In this document: positions 24,947-34,626 of the stretch, one piece after another
Position numbering within the stretch: the stretch's first letter is position 1
How the letters are laid out: each line of letters starts with the position of its first letter
Source: Roseomonas sp. AR75
Lineage (GTDB): Bacteria; Pseudomonadota; Alphaproteobacteria; Acetobacterales; Acetobacteraceae
NCBI RefSeq assembly: GCF_005222815.1
Contig: NZ_STGB01000002.1
Location: 310,001 to 374,000 of the forward strand
Direction of reading: 5' to 3'
Length of the DNA: 64,000 nt
Notes under the pieces: generated by a model
What the model saw: only the letters and a program-made list of their open reading frames with translations
Database searches by the model: none
What the model was told of the DNA's origin: nothing
Program-made: the position numbers and the translations under genes

Positions 24947-25807
24947 TCACCGCACGCCCTCCACGCGCCCGAAGATCCCGCGCGGCCGCACCAGCAGCAC
25001 CAGCAGCATCACGAAGAAGGCCAGCGCGATCTTGTAGGTGAAGCCGACGATGGGCGTGGAGACTTCCTGCGCGATGCCCAGCACCAGCCCGGCAACCACC
25101 GCGCCCACCGGCGAGCCGATGCCGCCCAGGATGGCCGCGGCGAAGGCCGGCAGCAGGCTCTCCCATCCCATCTCCGGCGCGACGACGGTCTTGATGCCGA
25201 GCATCATTCCCGCAATCCCCGCCGCCGCCCCCGCCAGCAGCCACAGCGCCGCCATGACGCGGAAGGGATGGATGCCGGAGACGCGCGCGAGGTCCGGGTC
25301 GTCCGCCACCGCGCGCATCTGCCGCCCGATCGGCGTGGCGTAGAGCACCAGGAAGGCGACGGTCAGCGACGCGGCGGCGACGCCGGCCAGCGTGATGTCC
25401 ATGGGCGAGATGCGCAGCCCCATCACCTCGATCGGCCAGGCCAGCGGCACCTGGTACACGCGCTGCTGGTGGCCGAACACCACACCGAGCGCGGCGCGCA
25501 GCAGGAACGCCACGCCGATGGCCGCGACCAGCAGCGCGGCGAGCGACCGCCCCGCCAGCCGGCGGAACACCAGCAGGTAGCCGAGCAGCGAGGCGGCGCC
25601 CGCCGCCAGCACCGAGGCACCGCCCGCAACCAGCAGCGATCCCGTCGCGCCATAGGCCGCAAGGCCGCCATAGGCGCCGACGGTCATCGTGTCGCCCGCC
25701 GCAGCGTTGGGGAAGCGCGCGATGCCGAAGACCAGCGTGACCCCCAGCGCCGCCAGGCCGATGATCAGCCCGTGGACGACGCCCGCGACGAAGAGCTGCG
25801 CGAGCAA
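24947..25807 (-). CDS. livH: Branched-chain amino-acid-type ABC transporter permease LivH
   Basis: A 286-residue membrane protein with eight or so hydrophobic segments; GLIIGLAALGVTLVFGIARFPN near the N-terminus and the loop TPIGRQMRAVADDPDLARVSGI are LivH hallmarks. The only usable start is a TTG at 25807 (LAQLFVAGVVHG), since the frame is closed by a TGA a few codons upstream. The start lies just inside the livK stop region (stop at 25809), so translation is coupled to the receptor gene. Confidence 0.92.
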   Translation of the reverse strand: MLAQLFVAGVVHGLIIGLAALGVTLVFGIARFPNAAAGDTMTVGAYGGLAAYGATGSLLVAGGASVLAAGAASLLGYLLVFRRLAGRSLAALLVAAIGVAFLLRAALGVVFGHQQRVYQVPLAWPIEVMGLRISPMDITLAGVAAASLTVAFLVLYATPIGRQMRAVADDPDLARVSGIHPFRVMAALWLLAGAAAGIAGMMLGIKTVVAPEMGWESLLPAFAAAILGGIGSPVGAVVAGLVLGIAQEVSTPIVGFTYKIALAFFVMLLVLLVRPRGIFGRVEGVR

Positions 25808-25808
25808 C

Positions 25809-27020
25809 TCAGATCTTCACCACGTATTTCCGCACGATCTGCCCGCGCTCGATGAAGAACACGCCGAAATCCGGCGTGACGTCGCCGAACTCGTCGAAGT
25901 CCAGCACGGAGGAGGCGCCGTCGTAGTTGACCTTGCGCCCCGCCGCGATGGCGGCCTTGCCTTCCGCGAAGGTGGAGACGCCCTCCCCCGGCGGGTTCGC
26001 CACCTGGCGGATCGCGGCGTTGATCGCCGCCGTCTCGAAGCTCTTCGCCTGCTCGATGGCGAGGCCGAGCGTCGTCGCCATGTCCCAGGTCATCGCGGCG
26101 TAGACATTGGACAGGCCCGGCTGGTTCATCGTGCGGCGATAGGCGGCGTCATAGGCGGCGAAGGCCGGGCTGCCTTCGTTGGAGACGCTGTCCACCGCGA
26201 TGATGCCCTCCGTCACCGCCGGCCCCAGCGCCTGCACCAGCTGCGGGTTCGCCGCCCAGGCCGGGATGATCCACTTCACCGGCACGCCCATCTGGAACCA
26301 TTCGCGCAGGATGATCGTGGTGTCCGGCAGGAAGCTGCCCATCACGATCACGTCCGGCCGCGTGGCCAGCACGCGCAGCAGCTCCGCGCGGTAGCTCGGC
26401 TGGTTCGGCTCGTAGACGACATGCACGCCGTTCTGGAATCCCTTCGCCGCCCAGGCGCGCCGGAAGCCTTCGGTGTTGCCGATGCCGGAAGCGTTGTTGA
26501 AGGCCATCGTCGCGGGGCGCCTGAAGCCCTCCTTCACCGCGATCTCCGCGAAGGCGCGGCCGAAGCGGTCGTTCGTCGCCTGGAAGCGGTAGCCGAGATG
26601 CCTGGCGTTGGCCGGCGGCACGGACAGAGCCGGCGCGCCGGAGGTGTGCATGAGGATCATGTCGGCATCGTTGGTCAGCGGGATCACCGCGAGCGACACG
26701 CCGGAGGACCAGGTGCCGAGGATGGCGCGCACGCGGTTCACCTCGATCAGCTTCTTCGCCGCCAGCACGGCGGCCTGCGGCGCGGTCTGCGTATCCTCGG
26801 AGAACACCTCGATGCGCCGCCCGTTCGCACCGCCAGCGGCGTTGATCGCCTCCACCGCCGCGACGATCATGCGCTGCATCCCCGCGCCATAGGGCGAGCC
26901 CGCGCCGGTGACCGGGTTGAGCGCGCCGATGCGGAAGGTCTCGGCCTGGGCGCGGGCGAAGCGTGGCGCGGCGAGCAGGCCGGCGGAGGCGGCAAGCAGC
27001 GTGCGGCGATGCGTGGTCAT
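25809..27020 (-). CDS. Liv/HAAT-type ABC transporter substrate-binding protein
   Basis: A 403-residue periplasmic binding protein with a signal peptide (MTTHRRTLLAASAGLLAAPRFARAQ) and a type I periplasmic fold: IGALNPVTGAGSPYGAGMQRM, VEAINAAGGANGRRIEVFSED, KLIEVNRVRAILGTWSSGVSLAV. It is the receptor of the importer encoded immediately downstream (livHMGF). The ligand cannot be deduced. It begins the minus-strand run 27020-19884. Confidence 0.93.
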   Translation of the reverse strand: MTTHRRTLLAASAGLLAAPRFARAQAETFRIGALNPVTGAGSPYGAGMQRMIVAAVEAINAAGGANGRRIEVFSEDTQTAPQAAVLAAKKLIEVNRVRAILGTWSSGVSLAVIPLTNDADMILMHTSGAPALSVPPANARHLGYRFQATNDRFGRAFAEIAVKEGFRRPATMAFNNASGIGNTEGFRRAWAAKGFQNGVHVVYEPNQPSYRAELLRVLATRPDVIVMGSFLPDTTIILREWFQMGVPVKWIIPAWAANPQLVQALGPAVTEGIIAVDSVSNEGSPAFAAYDAAYRRTMNQPGLSNVYAAMTWDMATTLGLAIEQAKSFETAAINAAIRQVANPPGEGVSTFAEGKAAIAAGRKVNYDGASSVLDFDEFGDVTPDFGVFFIERGQIVRKYVVKI

Positions 27021-27100
27021 GCTGGGTATCCTTCCCGTTCCGGACCGGCGCCGCATCGTCTCCCGGCGCGCGGGGTCTCCGCAACCCACCCCGTCCGCGC

Positions 27101-28357
27101 TCACCACAGCAGGAGCAGCGCACCGCCCAGCGCGAGCGCGGCCGCCGAGGGCAGCGCCAGCCGCAACGCGTAGCGCGCGCCGCCGATCACCAGCGCATAG
27201 CCGGCCTTGGCGACGATGTTGGTCGCCACCGCCACGCCGATCGCGGTGGCGGCGACCGCTGCGGTCAGGCTCGCCGGCACGAGTTGCGGCACGGAGAGCG
27301 TGACGGCGTCCACATCCGCGAGGCCCGTCAACGCCGCCACCACGAGCACCGCCTCCGCGCCGAGGCGCTCGGCCGAAAGCCGCGCGACCAGCGCAACGGC
27401 GGCCAGCAGCAGCGCGAGCTTCAGCACGGCCAGCAGCTCGAAGGGGTTCTCGGGCAGCGTGGCCGCATGGCCCTGCGCGGCGCGGCGGTCCGGCAGCAGC
27501 GCCGGCAGGCCGAGCGCCAGCGCCGCGCCGCACAGCGGCAGCCAGAGCTGCCCGCCCACCGCCGGCGAGACGGCGAGCGCCAGCGCGGCGGTGCGCAGGC
27601 AGGAGACGGCGCCGGCCGCCAGCGCGCCGGAAGCGAGCGCCGGCACCGGCCCGCCGGCGCGCGCCGCGCGGCCATTCGACAGCGTGACGGCGGTGGAGGA
27701 GACCAGCCCGGCCGCCGCGCCGGCCAGCAGCAGCCCGCGTTCCGCGCCCACCAGGCGCATCGCCAGGTAGCCGGCGAAGGAGACGGCGGCGAGCACGATG
27801 GCCAGGCGCCACACCTGCGCGGGATTCACGCCGCCCAGCGTGGCGATCGGCGCATCCGGCACCAGCGGCAGCGCGACCAGCGTCATGGACAGCAGCAGGA
27901 TCGCGCTGCGCATCTCCGCCCAGGTGATGCGCGCCAGCAGCCCGTGCAGCGCCTCCCGGCTGGCGAGGATCGCGGTGAGCGCCACGGCGGCGGCGCCGGC
28001 GGCGGCGGTCTCGCCGATGGCGGCGAGCGCACCGAGCGCGACGGTGGCCACGGCGGCGACGGTGGTGGTGGCGCTGAAGCTGTTGTCGGCCGCGGCCTCC
28101 CGCAAGGCGAAGGGCAGCACGGCGCCGAGCGCCGCCAGCATCGTGCCGGCCAGCACCAGCCCCTGCGCGGCGCCCGTCAGTTCCGCGGCCAGGATGCCGG
28201 CGACGCCGCCAAGCAGGCCGAGCGTACCGAAGGTGCGCACGCCCGCGGTGCGATGCCCGGCCACCGCGTCGCGCTCGCGCCAATGCCGCTCGGCGCCGAC
28301 CAGCAGGCCGATGGCCAGCGCGATGCCGAGGCGATGCAGGACGGCGTCGTGCTCCAT
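27101..28357 (-). CDS. MgtC/SapB plus DUF4010 membrane protein
   Basis: A 418-residue, strongly hydrophobic protein with about twelve predicted membrane segments. The N-terminal part (LGIALAIGLLVGAERHWRER ... AGVRTFGTLGLLGGVAGIL) is the MgtC/SapB domain; the C-terminal half (LALLLAAVALVARLSAERLG ... GLADVDAVTLSVPQLV) is DUF4010. The conserved TFGTLGLLGG and GLADVDA motifs are intact. The family is uncharacterised and sometimes linked to ion or magnesium homeostasis. It lies 81 bp upstream of the livK start. Confidence 0.88.
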   Translation of the reverse strand: MEHDAVLHRLGIALAIGLLVGAERHWRERDAVAGHRTAGVRTFGTLGLLGGVAGILAAELTGAAQGLVLAGTMLAALGAVLPFALREAAADNSFSATTTVAAVATVALGALAAIGETAAAGAAAVALTAILASREALHGLLARITWAEMRSAILLLSMTLVALPLVPDAPIATLGGVNPAQVWRLAIVLAAVSFAGYLAMRLVGAERGLLLAGAAAGLVSSTAVTLSNGRAARAGGPVPALASGALAAGAVSCLRTAALALAVSPAVGGQLWLPLCGAALALGLPALLPDRRAAQGHAATLPENPFELLAVLKLALLLAAVALVARLSAERLGAEAVLVVAALTGLADVDAVTLSVPQLVPASLTAAVAATAIGVAVATNIVAKAGYALVIGGARYALRLALPSAAALALGGALLLLW

Positions 28358-28399
28358 CGCGCCAGTGTCGCGCCCTGGCGGGCCGATGCAAGCGCCGCT

Positions 28400-28933
28400 T
28401 CAGTCCCTCGGCGGCGTGGTCGCGCCCTCGCCGAGCGGGCGCGTCATCAGCACGCTGTCCACCCAGCGGTCGAACTTCCAGCCCACGGCCGGCAGCGTGC
28501 CGGTCATGGTGAAGCCGCATGCCCTGTGCAGGCCGATGGAGGACGCGTTGGCGGAATCGCCGATCACCGCGACCATCAGTCGCAACCCCTGCGCCGCGCA
28601 GCGCGCGATCAGCGCCTCCAGCAGCGTGCGCCCGATGCCGCCGCGGCCGGCATCCTTGTGGACATAGACGGAATTCTCGCAGGAGAAGCGATAGGCTGGC
28701 CGCGTGCGCCAATGGGAGGCGTAGGCGTAGCCCAGCACGCGCCCGCCCTCCCCTTCGGCGACCAGGTAGGGGAAGCCGGCGGCCAGGATCGCCTCCCGCC
28801 GCTTCGCCATCTCATCCGCGGATGGCGGCGAGAGTTCGAAGCTGGCGAGGCCCGAGGCGACCCAATGGCCATAGATCGCCGTGATCGCGGGGATGTCCTC
28901 GGCGCGGCTGTCGCGGATGGTGATGCTTGTCAT
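28400..28933 (-). CDS. GNAT N-acetyltransferase, phosphinothricin/methionine-sulfoximine acetyltransferase type
   Basis: A 177-residue GNAT protein. IRDSRAEDIPAITAIYGHWV starts the fold, SFELSPPSADEM and the substrate-site segment YAYASHWRTRPAYRFSCENSVYVHKDAGRGGIGRTLLEALI match Pat/MddA proteins, with the acetyl-CoA loop GRGGIG. Such enzymes acetylate small amino-acid-like toxins such as phosphinothricin or methionine sulfoximine. Start ATG at 28933; stop 42 bp before the DUF4010 gene. Confidence 0.9.
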   Translation of the reverse strand: MTSITIRDSRAEDIPAITAIYGHWVASGLASFELSPPSADEMAKRREAILAAGFPYLVAEGEGGRVLGYAYASHWRTRPAYRFSCENSVYVHKDAGRGGIGRTLLEALIARCAAQGLRLMVAVIGDSANASSIGLHRACGFTMTGTLPAVGWKFDRWVDSVLMTRPLGEGATTPPRD

Positions 28934-29000
28934 GCCGCCAGCCTTGTCCCGCCGCGCGCGCGCCGCAACCGGATGTCCGCCGGAAAAGGGCGAGGCGGCT

Positions 29001-29366
29001 TCAGCCGAAGCCCTGGCCGGCCTTCCGGTATGCCTCGCGCGGCGGGGCGAAGATGTCGAGCACCTTGCAGCCCTCCGGCCCCGCCCGCATCGTGTGCGGC
29101 ACGCCGCCGGGCGTGCGCCAGAAATCGCCCTTGCGGACCTCGATCTCCTCGCCGCCCTGGAATCGGATGGCGCTGCCTTCCAGCAGCACGCCCCATTGTT
29201 CTTCCGGATGGTCGTGCATCGTGCCCATCGCGTTCGGCGCGATGGTGACCACGGACAGCATCGCATGCTCGCCCGGGAAGATGCGCGTGGTGAGGCCGGG
29301 CGCCAAGTCGCGCCCAAGGCCCCGGGTCTCGTCGAACAGGTGGTGGAACTCGTCGCGCTGGCTCAT
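29001..29366 (-). CDS. Single-domain cupin protein
   Basis: A 121-residue cupin: motif 1 MGTMHDHPEEQWGVLLEGSAIRF supplies two His and one Glu, motif 2 RKGDFWRTPGGVPHTMRAG supplies the third His. This is the classic 3-His-1-Glu metal site. The N-terminus (LGRDLAPGLTTRIFPGEHAML) resembles small cupins that follow sensing or catabolic genes. Function not assignable beyond metal or ligand binding. Confidence 0.87.
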   Translation of the reverse strand: MSQRDEFHHLFDETRGLGRDLAPGLTTRIFPGEHAMLSVVTIAPNAMGTMHDHPEEQWGVLLEGSAIRFQGGEEIEVRKGDFWRTPGGVPHTMRAGPEGCKVLDIFAPPREAYRKAGQGFG

Positions 29367-29390
29367 CGGTGGTTCCTCGCGGATCAGACG

Positions 29391-30206
29391 CTATGCCGGC
29401 TTCCGGCCCCAGACCTGGAACACGCCGTACAGGGTGAACAGCGTGCCGGGCTCCGCCAGATGCGCGCGGCAGTCGCGCAGCGAAGCGTCGAAGCCCGCCT
29501 GGTCCAGCAGCCCCGCCTTCAGGATCGCGCCGTGCATGGATTCGCAGCTTGCCGGCAGGAAGTCCGCGAAGCCGTCGCCATGCCGGAAGCCGAGCAGGAA
29601 CGGCCGGAACGCGACATCACGCAGCCCGAGACGCTGCAACATGGGGAACAGCTTCGGCCCGATCGAGACATCGGCGCCGACCGAGGCGAAGGCGCGGCCC
29701 AGCGCATCCGCCAGCGTCGTGAAGGCCGGATGCGGCGGGAAGCAGCGCAGCGAGCCCCATTCGGGCTCCTGCAGCACCACGACGCCGCCGGGACGCACGA
29801 GGCGGATCATCTCGCGGATCAGCGTCTCCGGCTCCCCGGCGGTGCCCGCGACGAAACGCACATGCACCAGGTCGAAGCTGCCATCGGCATCCGGCGCCCT
29901 GTAGCCGTCCGCCACCTCGAAGCGCTCGCCGCGCGTCGCGTGACGGCGCGCGAAGTCTATGAAGACGGGGTCGCGGTCGAGGCCCACCACGCTGCCCGTC
30001 GGCCCCACGCGCTCCGCCAGCAGGTCGGTGATGCCGCGCGGCCCGCAGCCGAGATCGAGGCAGCGCCATCCCGGCGCCACCCCGATCCGGTCGAACATCC
30101 GCCGCGTCTCCTCCTCCATCGCCGCACCCTGGGCGAGCAGCCGCTCGATCTCGCCGGCGCGGCGCTCGATCGGGTAGTTGCCGGTGGCGTCCTGGAGGTA
30201 GGGCAT
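29391..30206 (-). CDS. Class I SAM-dependent methyltransferase
   Basis: A 271-residue Rossmann methyltransferase: motif I CLDLGCGPRGITDLLAE, acidic motif II VVGLDRDPVFIDFAR, then ADGSFDLVHVRFVAGT and LVRPGGVVVLQEPEWG. Small-molecule methyltransferases of the UbiE/Methyltransf_25 type look like this. The substrate is unknown. It is placed 8 bp after the purA stop on the same strand and probably shares its transcript. Confidence 0.88.
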   Translation of the reverse strand: MPYLQDATGNYPIERRAGEIERLLAQGAAMEEETRRMFDRIGVAPGWRCLDLGCGPRGITDLLAERVGPTGSVVGLDRDPVFIDFARRHATRGERFEVADGYRAPDADGSFDLVHVRFVAGTAGEPETLIREMIRLVRPGGVVVLQEPEWGSLRCFPPHPAFTTLADALGRAFASVGADVSIGPKLFPMLQRLGLRDVAFRPFLLGFRHGDGFADFLPASCESMHGAILKAGLLDQAGFDASLRDCRAHLAEPGTLFTLYGVFQVWGRKPA

Positions 30207-30214
30207 GGCGCGCG

Positions 30215-31504
30215 CTATCCGGCGAAGGGATCGCGCAGCACGATGGTGTCGTCACGCTCCGGGCTGGTGGACAGCAGCACCACCGGCGCCTCCACCAGCT
30301 CCTCGATGCGGCGGATGTATTTCACCGCCTCGGCCGGCAGCTCGGCATAGCTGCGCGCGCCACGGGTGGAGCCCGACCAGCCCGCCATGTCCTCATAGAC
30401 CGGCTCGGCCGCCGCCTGCGCCGCGACGCCGGTCGGCAGGCGCCGCATCGTCTCGCCCGCCACGCGGTAGCCGGTGCAGATCCGCAGCGTCGGCAGGCCG
30501 TCCAGCACGTCGAGCTTGGTCAGCACCAGGCCATCCACGCCGCCCACCTTCACCGCCTGGCGCACCATGGCCGCGTCGAACCACCCGCAGCGGCGCGGAC
30601 GGCCGGTGACGGTGCCGAATTCATGCCCGCGCTCGCCGAGCAGCTTGCCGGTGTCGTCGAACAGCTCGGTCGGGAAAGGGCCGCTGCCGACGCGCGTGGC
30701 GTAGGCCTTGGCGATGCCGAGGACGTAGCCGATGCGGTTGGGGCCCACGCCCGCGCCCGCCGCGGCATTGCCCGCGACGGTGTTGGAGGAGGTGACGTAG
30801 GGATAGGTGCCGTGGTCGACGTCCAGCATCACCGCCTGCGCGCCTTCGAACAGCACGCGCTTGCCGGTGCTGTGCGCCTCGTCGAGGCGTTCCCACACCG
30901 GCTCCGCGAAGGGCAGCAGCTTCGGCGCCAGGTCCAGCAGCCGATCCATCAACGCCTGCTTCTCGAAGGTCGGCGCACCGAGGCCCCGCAGCAGCGTGTT
31001 GTGGTGCAGCAGCAGCTCGTCGAGCCTCTTCGAGAGGATTTCGGGCTCCGCCAGGTCGCACAGGCGGATCGCGCGGCGCGCGACCTTGTCCTCATAGGCC
31101 GGGCCGATGCCGCGCCCCGTCGTGCCGATCTTGCCCTCGCCGCGCGCGGCCTCGCGCGCCTTGTCGAGCGCGGGATGGACGGGAAGGATCAGCGGCACGT
31201 TCTCCGCGATGCGGAGATTGTCGGGGCCGACCCGCAATCCCTGCGCGCCGACCTTCTCGATCTCGCTGAGCAGGTGCTCGGGATCGAGCACCACGCCGTT
31301 GCCGATCACGCCGAGCTTGCCGCGCACGACGCCCGAGGGCAGCAGCGACAGCTTGTAGGTCTGGTCGCCGACGACGAGCGTATGGCCCGCATTGTGCCCG
31401 CCCTGGAAGCGCACCACGACATCGGCGCGGCTGGCGAGCCAGTCCACCACCTTGCCCTTGCCCTCGTCGCCCCATTGGGCGCCGATGACGGCGACATTGG
31501 CCAT
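30215..31504 (-). CDS. purA: Adenylosuccinate synthetase
   Basis: A 429-residue enzyme that makes adenylosuccinate from IMP, aspartate and GTP. The N-terminal P-loop-like motif [19 protein letters not shown] carries the catalytic Asp and the [11 protein letters not shown]is; later signatures are [37 protein letters not shown] and [13 protein letters not shown]. Length and all motifs are normal. ATG at 31504 follows hisZ by 5 bp, a known alphaproteobacterial arrangement. Confidence 0.98.
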   Translation of the reverse strand: MANVAVIGAQWGDEGKGKVVDWLASRADVVVRFQGGHNAGHTLVVGDQTYKLSLLPSGVVRGKLGVIGNGVVLDPEHLLSEIEKVGAQGLRVGPDNLRIAENVPLILPVHPALDKAREAARGEGKIGTTGRGIGPAYEDKVARRAIRLCDLAEPEILSKRLDELLLHHNTLLRGLGAPTFEKQALMDRLLDLAPKLLPFAEPVWERLDEAHSTGKRVLFEGAQAVMLDVDHGTYPYVTSSNTVAGNAAAGAGVGPNRIGYVLGIAKAYATRVGSGPFPTELFDDTGKLLGERGHEFGTVTGRPRRCGWFDAAMVRQAVKVGGVDGLVLTKLDVLDGLPTLRICTGYRVAGETMRRLPTGVAAQAAAEPVYEDMAGWSGSTRGARSYAELPAEAVKYIRRIEELVEAPVVLLSTSPERDDTIVLRDPFAG

Positions 31505-31509
31505 GGGCT

Positions 31510-32652
31510 CTACTCCGTAAGGGGGCGCGGCATGCCGGCCGCGTCGAGGATATGGGTGCAGCGCAGGCTGGCGGGCGTGTCAGCCGGCGAAAGCTGCGCG
31601 ACCGTCGCCATGCCCCGGGCGCGCAGGGCGGCCGCCTGCGCCGGATCGGCGCCAGACGGAAGAAAGACGCGCGGACGCGGCGGCGCCGGCGGCACCGCGC
31701 GGAGCAGCGCATCGGGGTAGAGCGTCATGCCCGTGGCGGATTCCTCGCCGGAGAGGTAGCGCCCGCCGCGCGCGATCTCGCCGGTGGCGCCCGCGCCGAA
31801 CACGGTGAAGGCGACGCCGGTGTGGTAGCGGAAGCCGCGGAACTCCACCGGGTCCAGCGTGATGCGCAGGCCCGGCGCGCGGGCGCGCAGCGCCGCGATC
31901 ACCGCCGCCGCGTTGTCGGCGATGGCACGCGCGGCCGGCGGCAGCGCGGCATCCTCCAGCGCGGCGAGCGCGCCTTCCGCCGGCCCGGCGGCCGCGAGCA
32001 GCCCGGGCAGCACATGCGCGGCCGCCCCGGCCTCGCGCACCAGCGCCTGCACGGCCGAGGCGTCCTTGCGGTCCAGCGCGCGGGCCAGCCGCCGCCGCGC
32101 CTCGCCCTCCACGCCGGCGGCGTCGAGCAGCGCGGGGGAGAGGCGCGGCAGGGTGATGTCCAACGTGGGGTCGGCGATGCCGATGGCCGCCAGCGCCTCG
32201 GTGGCCACGGCGGCGACCTCGGCATCGGCTTCGGGCAGGTCGGGGCCGATCAGCTCGATGCCGGCCTGGGGAAGCTGGCGGGCAGGCGCGAGTTGGGTGC
32301 CGCGCACGCGCAGCACCTGCCCGGCATAGGACAGGCGCAGCGGGCGGGGCGTGCGGGCCAGGCGGGTCGCGGCGATGCGGGCGACCTGCGGCGTGGTGTC
32401 GGCGCGCAGCCCCATCATGCGCTGGCTGACCGGGTCCATCAGCCGGAAGGTCTGGTCGGCCAGCGCGGCGCCCGATCCGGCGAAGAGGCTGTCCTCGAAT
32501 TCCAGCAGCGGCGGCTTCACCCGTTCGTAGCCGTGTCGCCCGAACACCGCGACCATCGCCTCCACCAGCGCGGCCTCGCGCTCGGCCTCGGGCGGCAGCA
32601 GGTCGGAGAGGCCGGCGGGCAGCAGGGCCGGGCTGGGCGGATCATCGGTCAT
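31510..32652 (-). CDS. hisZ: ATP phosphoribosyltransferase regulatory subunit HisZ
   Basis: A 380-residue HisRS paralogue lacking the tRNA anticodon-binding domain: [17 protein letters not shown], class II synthetase motif 2-like region [30 protein letters not shown], and late [12 protein letters not shown]. HisZ pairs with the short form of HisG to start histidine synthesis; hisG is not in the window. ATG at 32652. Divergent from the RTX gene at 32821. Confidence 0.94.
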   Translation of the reverse strand: MTDDPPSPALLPAGLSDLLPPEAEREAALVEAMVAVFGRHGYERVKPPLLEFEDSLFAGSGAALADQTFRLMDPVSQRMMGLRADTTPQVARIAATRLARTPRPLRLSYAGQVLRVRGTQLAPARQLPQAGIELIGPDLPEADAEVAAVATEALAAIGIADPTLDITLPRLSPALLDAAGVEGEARRRLARALDRKDASAVQALVREAGAAAHVLPGLLAAAGPAEGALAALEDAALPPAARAIADNAAAVIAALRARAPGLRITLDPVEFRGFRYHTGVAFTVFGAGATGEIARGGRYLSGEESATGMTLYPDALLRAVPPAPPRPRVFLPSGADPAQAAALRARGMATVAQLSPADTPASLRCTHILDAAGMPRPLTE

Positions 32653-32820
32653 GACGGCGCGGAGGGATGCCAGCCGGGGCGGCGGGGGGCAAGCCGCGCA
32701 GCGCAGACCTGCCCCGCCGCGAGTGGCGTCATGTTGAAAGCGAACCGGATGGAATCCGCCGGCGAGGTCCGCTAGGAACGTATGCGATTGCTGCACACTT
32801 CTTGATTTTCAGACGAGACC

Positions 32821-34617
32821 ATGGCCCTCATCCCTGGCTCCCCCGACGACGACATCCTCGACGGCACCGACGAATCCGACCTGATCCAGGGCTTCGGCGG
32901 CCACGACACCATCTATTCCAGCAAGGGCGCCGACACCGTCGAGGGCGGCGATGGCGATGATCACCTGTGGGGTGGCCGGGGCGGTGGCATCCTGCTCGGC
33001 GGGGATGGCGCCGACACGCTGCAGTCCGGCCTCATCCCCGCGACGATGACGGGGGGGCCGGGCGCCGATCTCTTCGTCATCGCCCTGCCGCGCGACGACC
33101 TGGTCGGCGATCCGCTGGCGACGGTCGCGACGATCACCGATTTCGACGCCGCCTCGGGCGACTTCCTTGCCCTGATGCCCGTGGACGTGACGCCGCCGCC
33201 GTCGCCGCCCGGCACGATCAATGCCCTGCCGCCGTGGCCCGGCTTCCTCGGCGGGCCGCGCGGGCTGCTGCCGGTGGTGGTCGCCGGCGTGGCGGATGGC
33301 GTGGCGCCCGTTGCCGGCATGACCCTGGCGGAAGCCGACCTGTCCCGGCTCGTCCATGCCGTGTCGGTGGTGACCGATCCGGCCGGGGGCGGCTGGCTGA
33401 TCTTCGACATGGATGGCGACAACCGGCTTGGCACGGGCGACCGCATCCTCCGCCTGGACGGCGACGTACCGCTCGGGAACGAGGCCGGCGCCTATCTCGA
33501 GACCGTCACGGCCAGGCGTGGTGGCGACGGCGACGAGCGGCTTCTTGGCGACCGGGGCACCCACCCCGCGCTGGCCTACAAGTCCGACATTCTCGCTGGC
33601 GGCGCCGGGAACGACACGCTCATCGGCGGCATCAGCTCAGACTGGCTTTCGGGCGGCGAAGGGGCCGACCTGATGTTCGGTGGCAGCGAGAGCGACACCT
33701 ATCTGGTGGACGACCGCCGCGACATCGTGCGGGAGACGGCCGATGGCGGCGCGCTCGACCAGGTCTTCGCCAGCGTCCCCCATGCGCTGCGGCCGCATGT
33801 CGAAAACCTGACCCTGCTCGACGCGTCGGGCGCGCTCGCCGGCCTCGGCAATGCCGAGGACAACCTGATCCGCGGCAACGTCTTCGGCAACGTGCTGAAG
33901 GGTGGCGCCGGCGACGACACGCTCTACGGCGGCGGCGGCAACGACGTGCTCGACGGTGGCGACGGGAACGACCTGCTCGTCGGTGATGCCGGCGACGACA
34001 CGCTGCGCGGCGGCGAGGGCATGGACCTGCTCGCAGGCGACGGCAACGACCTGCTGTTCGGCGGCGCCGGCAACGATGCGCTGACCGGGCGCGACAATGC
34101 GCGCCTGATCGGCGGCACGGGCGACGACCGCTACGTGCTGATGAGCGCGACCGCGCGCGCCTTCGAGGCGGAGGGCGAGGGTGCGGACACCATCATCTCG
34201 CTGGCGGTCGAGACCTTCGTGCTGCCGCGCACCTTCGAGGCGCTGCTGATCAACGACAACACGCGCATCGGCATCGGCAACGGGCTGGACAACCGGATCG
34301 AGGGCCGGTCCGCCGCCGAGCGGCTGGAAGGACGCGCCGGCAACGACACGCTGTTCGGCTCCACCGGAAACGACACCTTCGTGGGCGGCGGTGGCGCCGA
34401 CCTCTTCGTGTTCAGCAACGACGACGACCACGACGTGATAGCCGATTTCCGCCCGGGCCTGGACAGGCTGCACATCAACCGTCCGTGGGAGGGCGCCGTG
34501 AGCGACACGCCGGAGGGTGCGCTGGTCCTCACCGGCAGCGTGTGGAGCGACAGCACGGTGCTGCTGGAAGGGGTCGCCGCAGCCAGCCTCTCGGCCCGCG
34601 ATTTCCTCATCGGTTGA
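32821..34617 (+). CDS. RTX calcium-binding protein, complete
   Basis: A 598-residue acidic protein that begins directly with RTX repeats (DDDILDGTDESDLIQGFGGHDTIY), has a non-repeat insert (about 65-235, proline/glycine-rich), then a main nonapeptide block (about 257-435: GGAGDDTLYGGGGNDVLDGG, GNDLLVGDAGDDTLRGGEG). The C-terminus DADLFVFSNDDDHDVIADFRPG-like segment followed by LNGSVW-type strands resembles the serralysin C-terminal secretion domain of type I substrates (residues about 520-598). There is no N-terminal signal peptide, as expected for type I export. No catalytic domain is recognised. The ribosome-binding site before the ATG is weak (GACGAGA). The 168-bp divergent gap with hisZ shows no clear promoter. 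Confidence 0.92.
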   Translation: MALIPGSPDDDILDGTDESDLIQGFGGHDTIYSSKGADTVEGGDGDDHLWGGRGGGILLGGDGADTLQSGLIPATMTGGPGADLFVIALPRDDLVGDPLATVATITDFDAASGDFLALMPVDVTPPPSPPGTINALPPWPGFLGGPRGLLPVVVAGVADGVAPVAGMTLAEADLSRLVHAVSVVTDPAGGGWLIFDMDGDNRLGTGDRILRLDGDVPLGNEAGAYLETVTARRGGDGDERLLGDRGTHPALAYKSDILAGGAGNDTLIGGISSDWLSGGEGADLMFGGSESDTYLVDDRRDIVRETADGGALDQVFASVPHALRPHVENLTLLDASGALAGLGNAEDNLIRGNVFGNVLKGGAGDDTLYGGGGNDVLDGGDGNDLLVGDAGDDTLRGGEGMDLLAGDGNDLLFGGAGNDALTGRDNARLIGGTGDDRYVLMSATARAFEAEGEGADTIISLAVETFVLPRTFEALLINDNTRIGIGNGLDNRIEGRSAAERLEGRAGNDTLFGSTGNDTFVGGGGADLFVFSNDDDHDVIADFRPGLDRLHINRPWEGAVSDTPEGALVLTGSVWSDSTVLLEGVAAASLSARDFLIG

Positions 34618-34626
34618 AGCGCGGCC

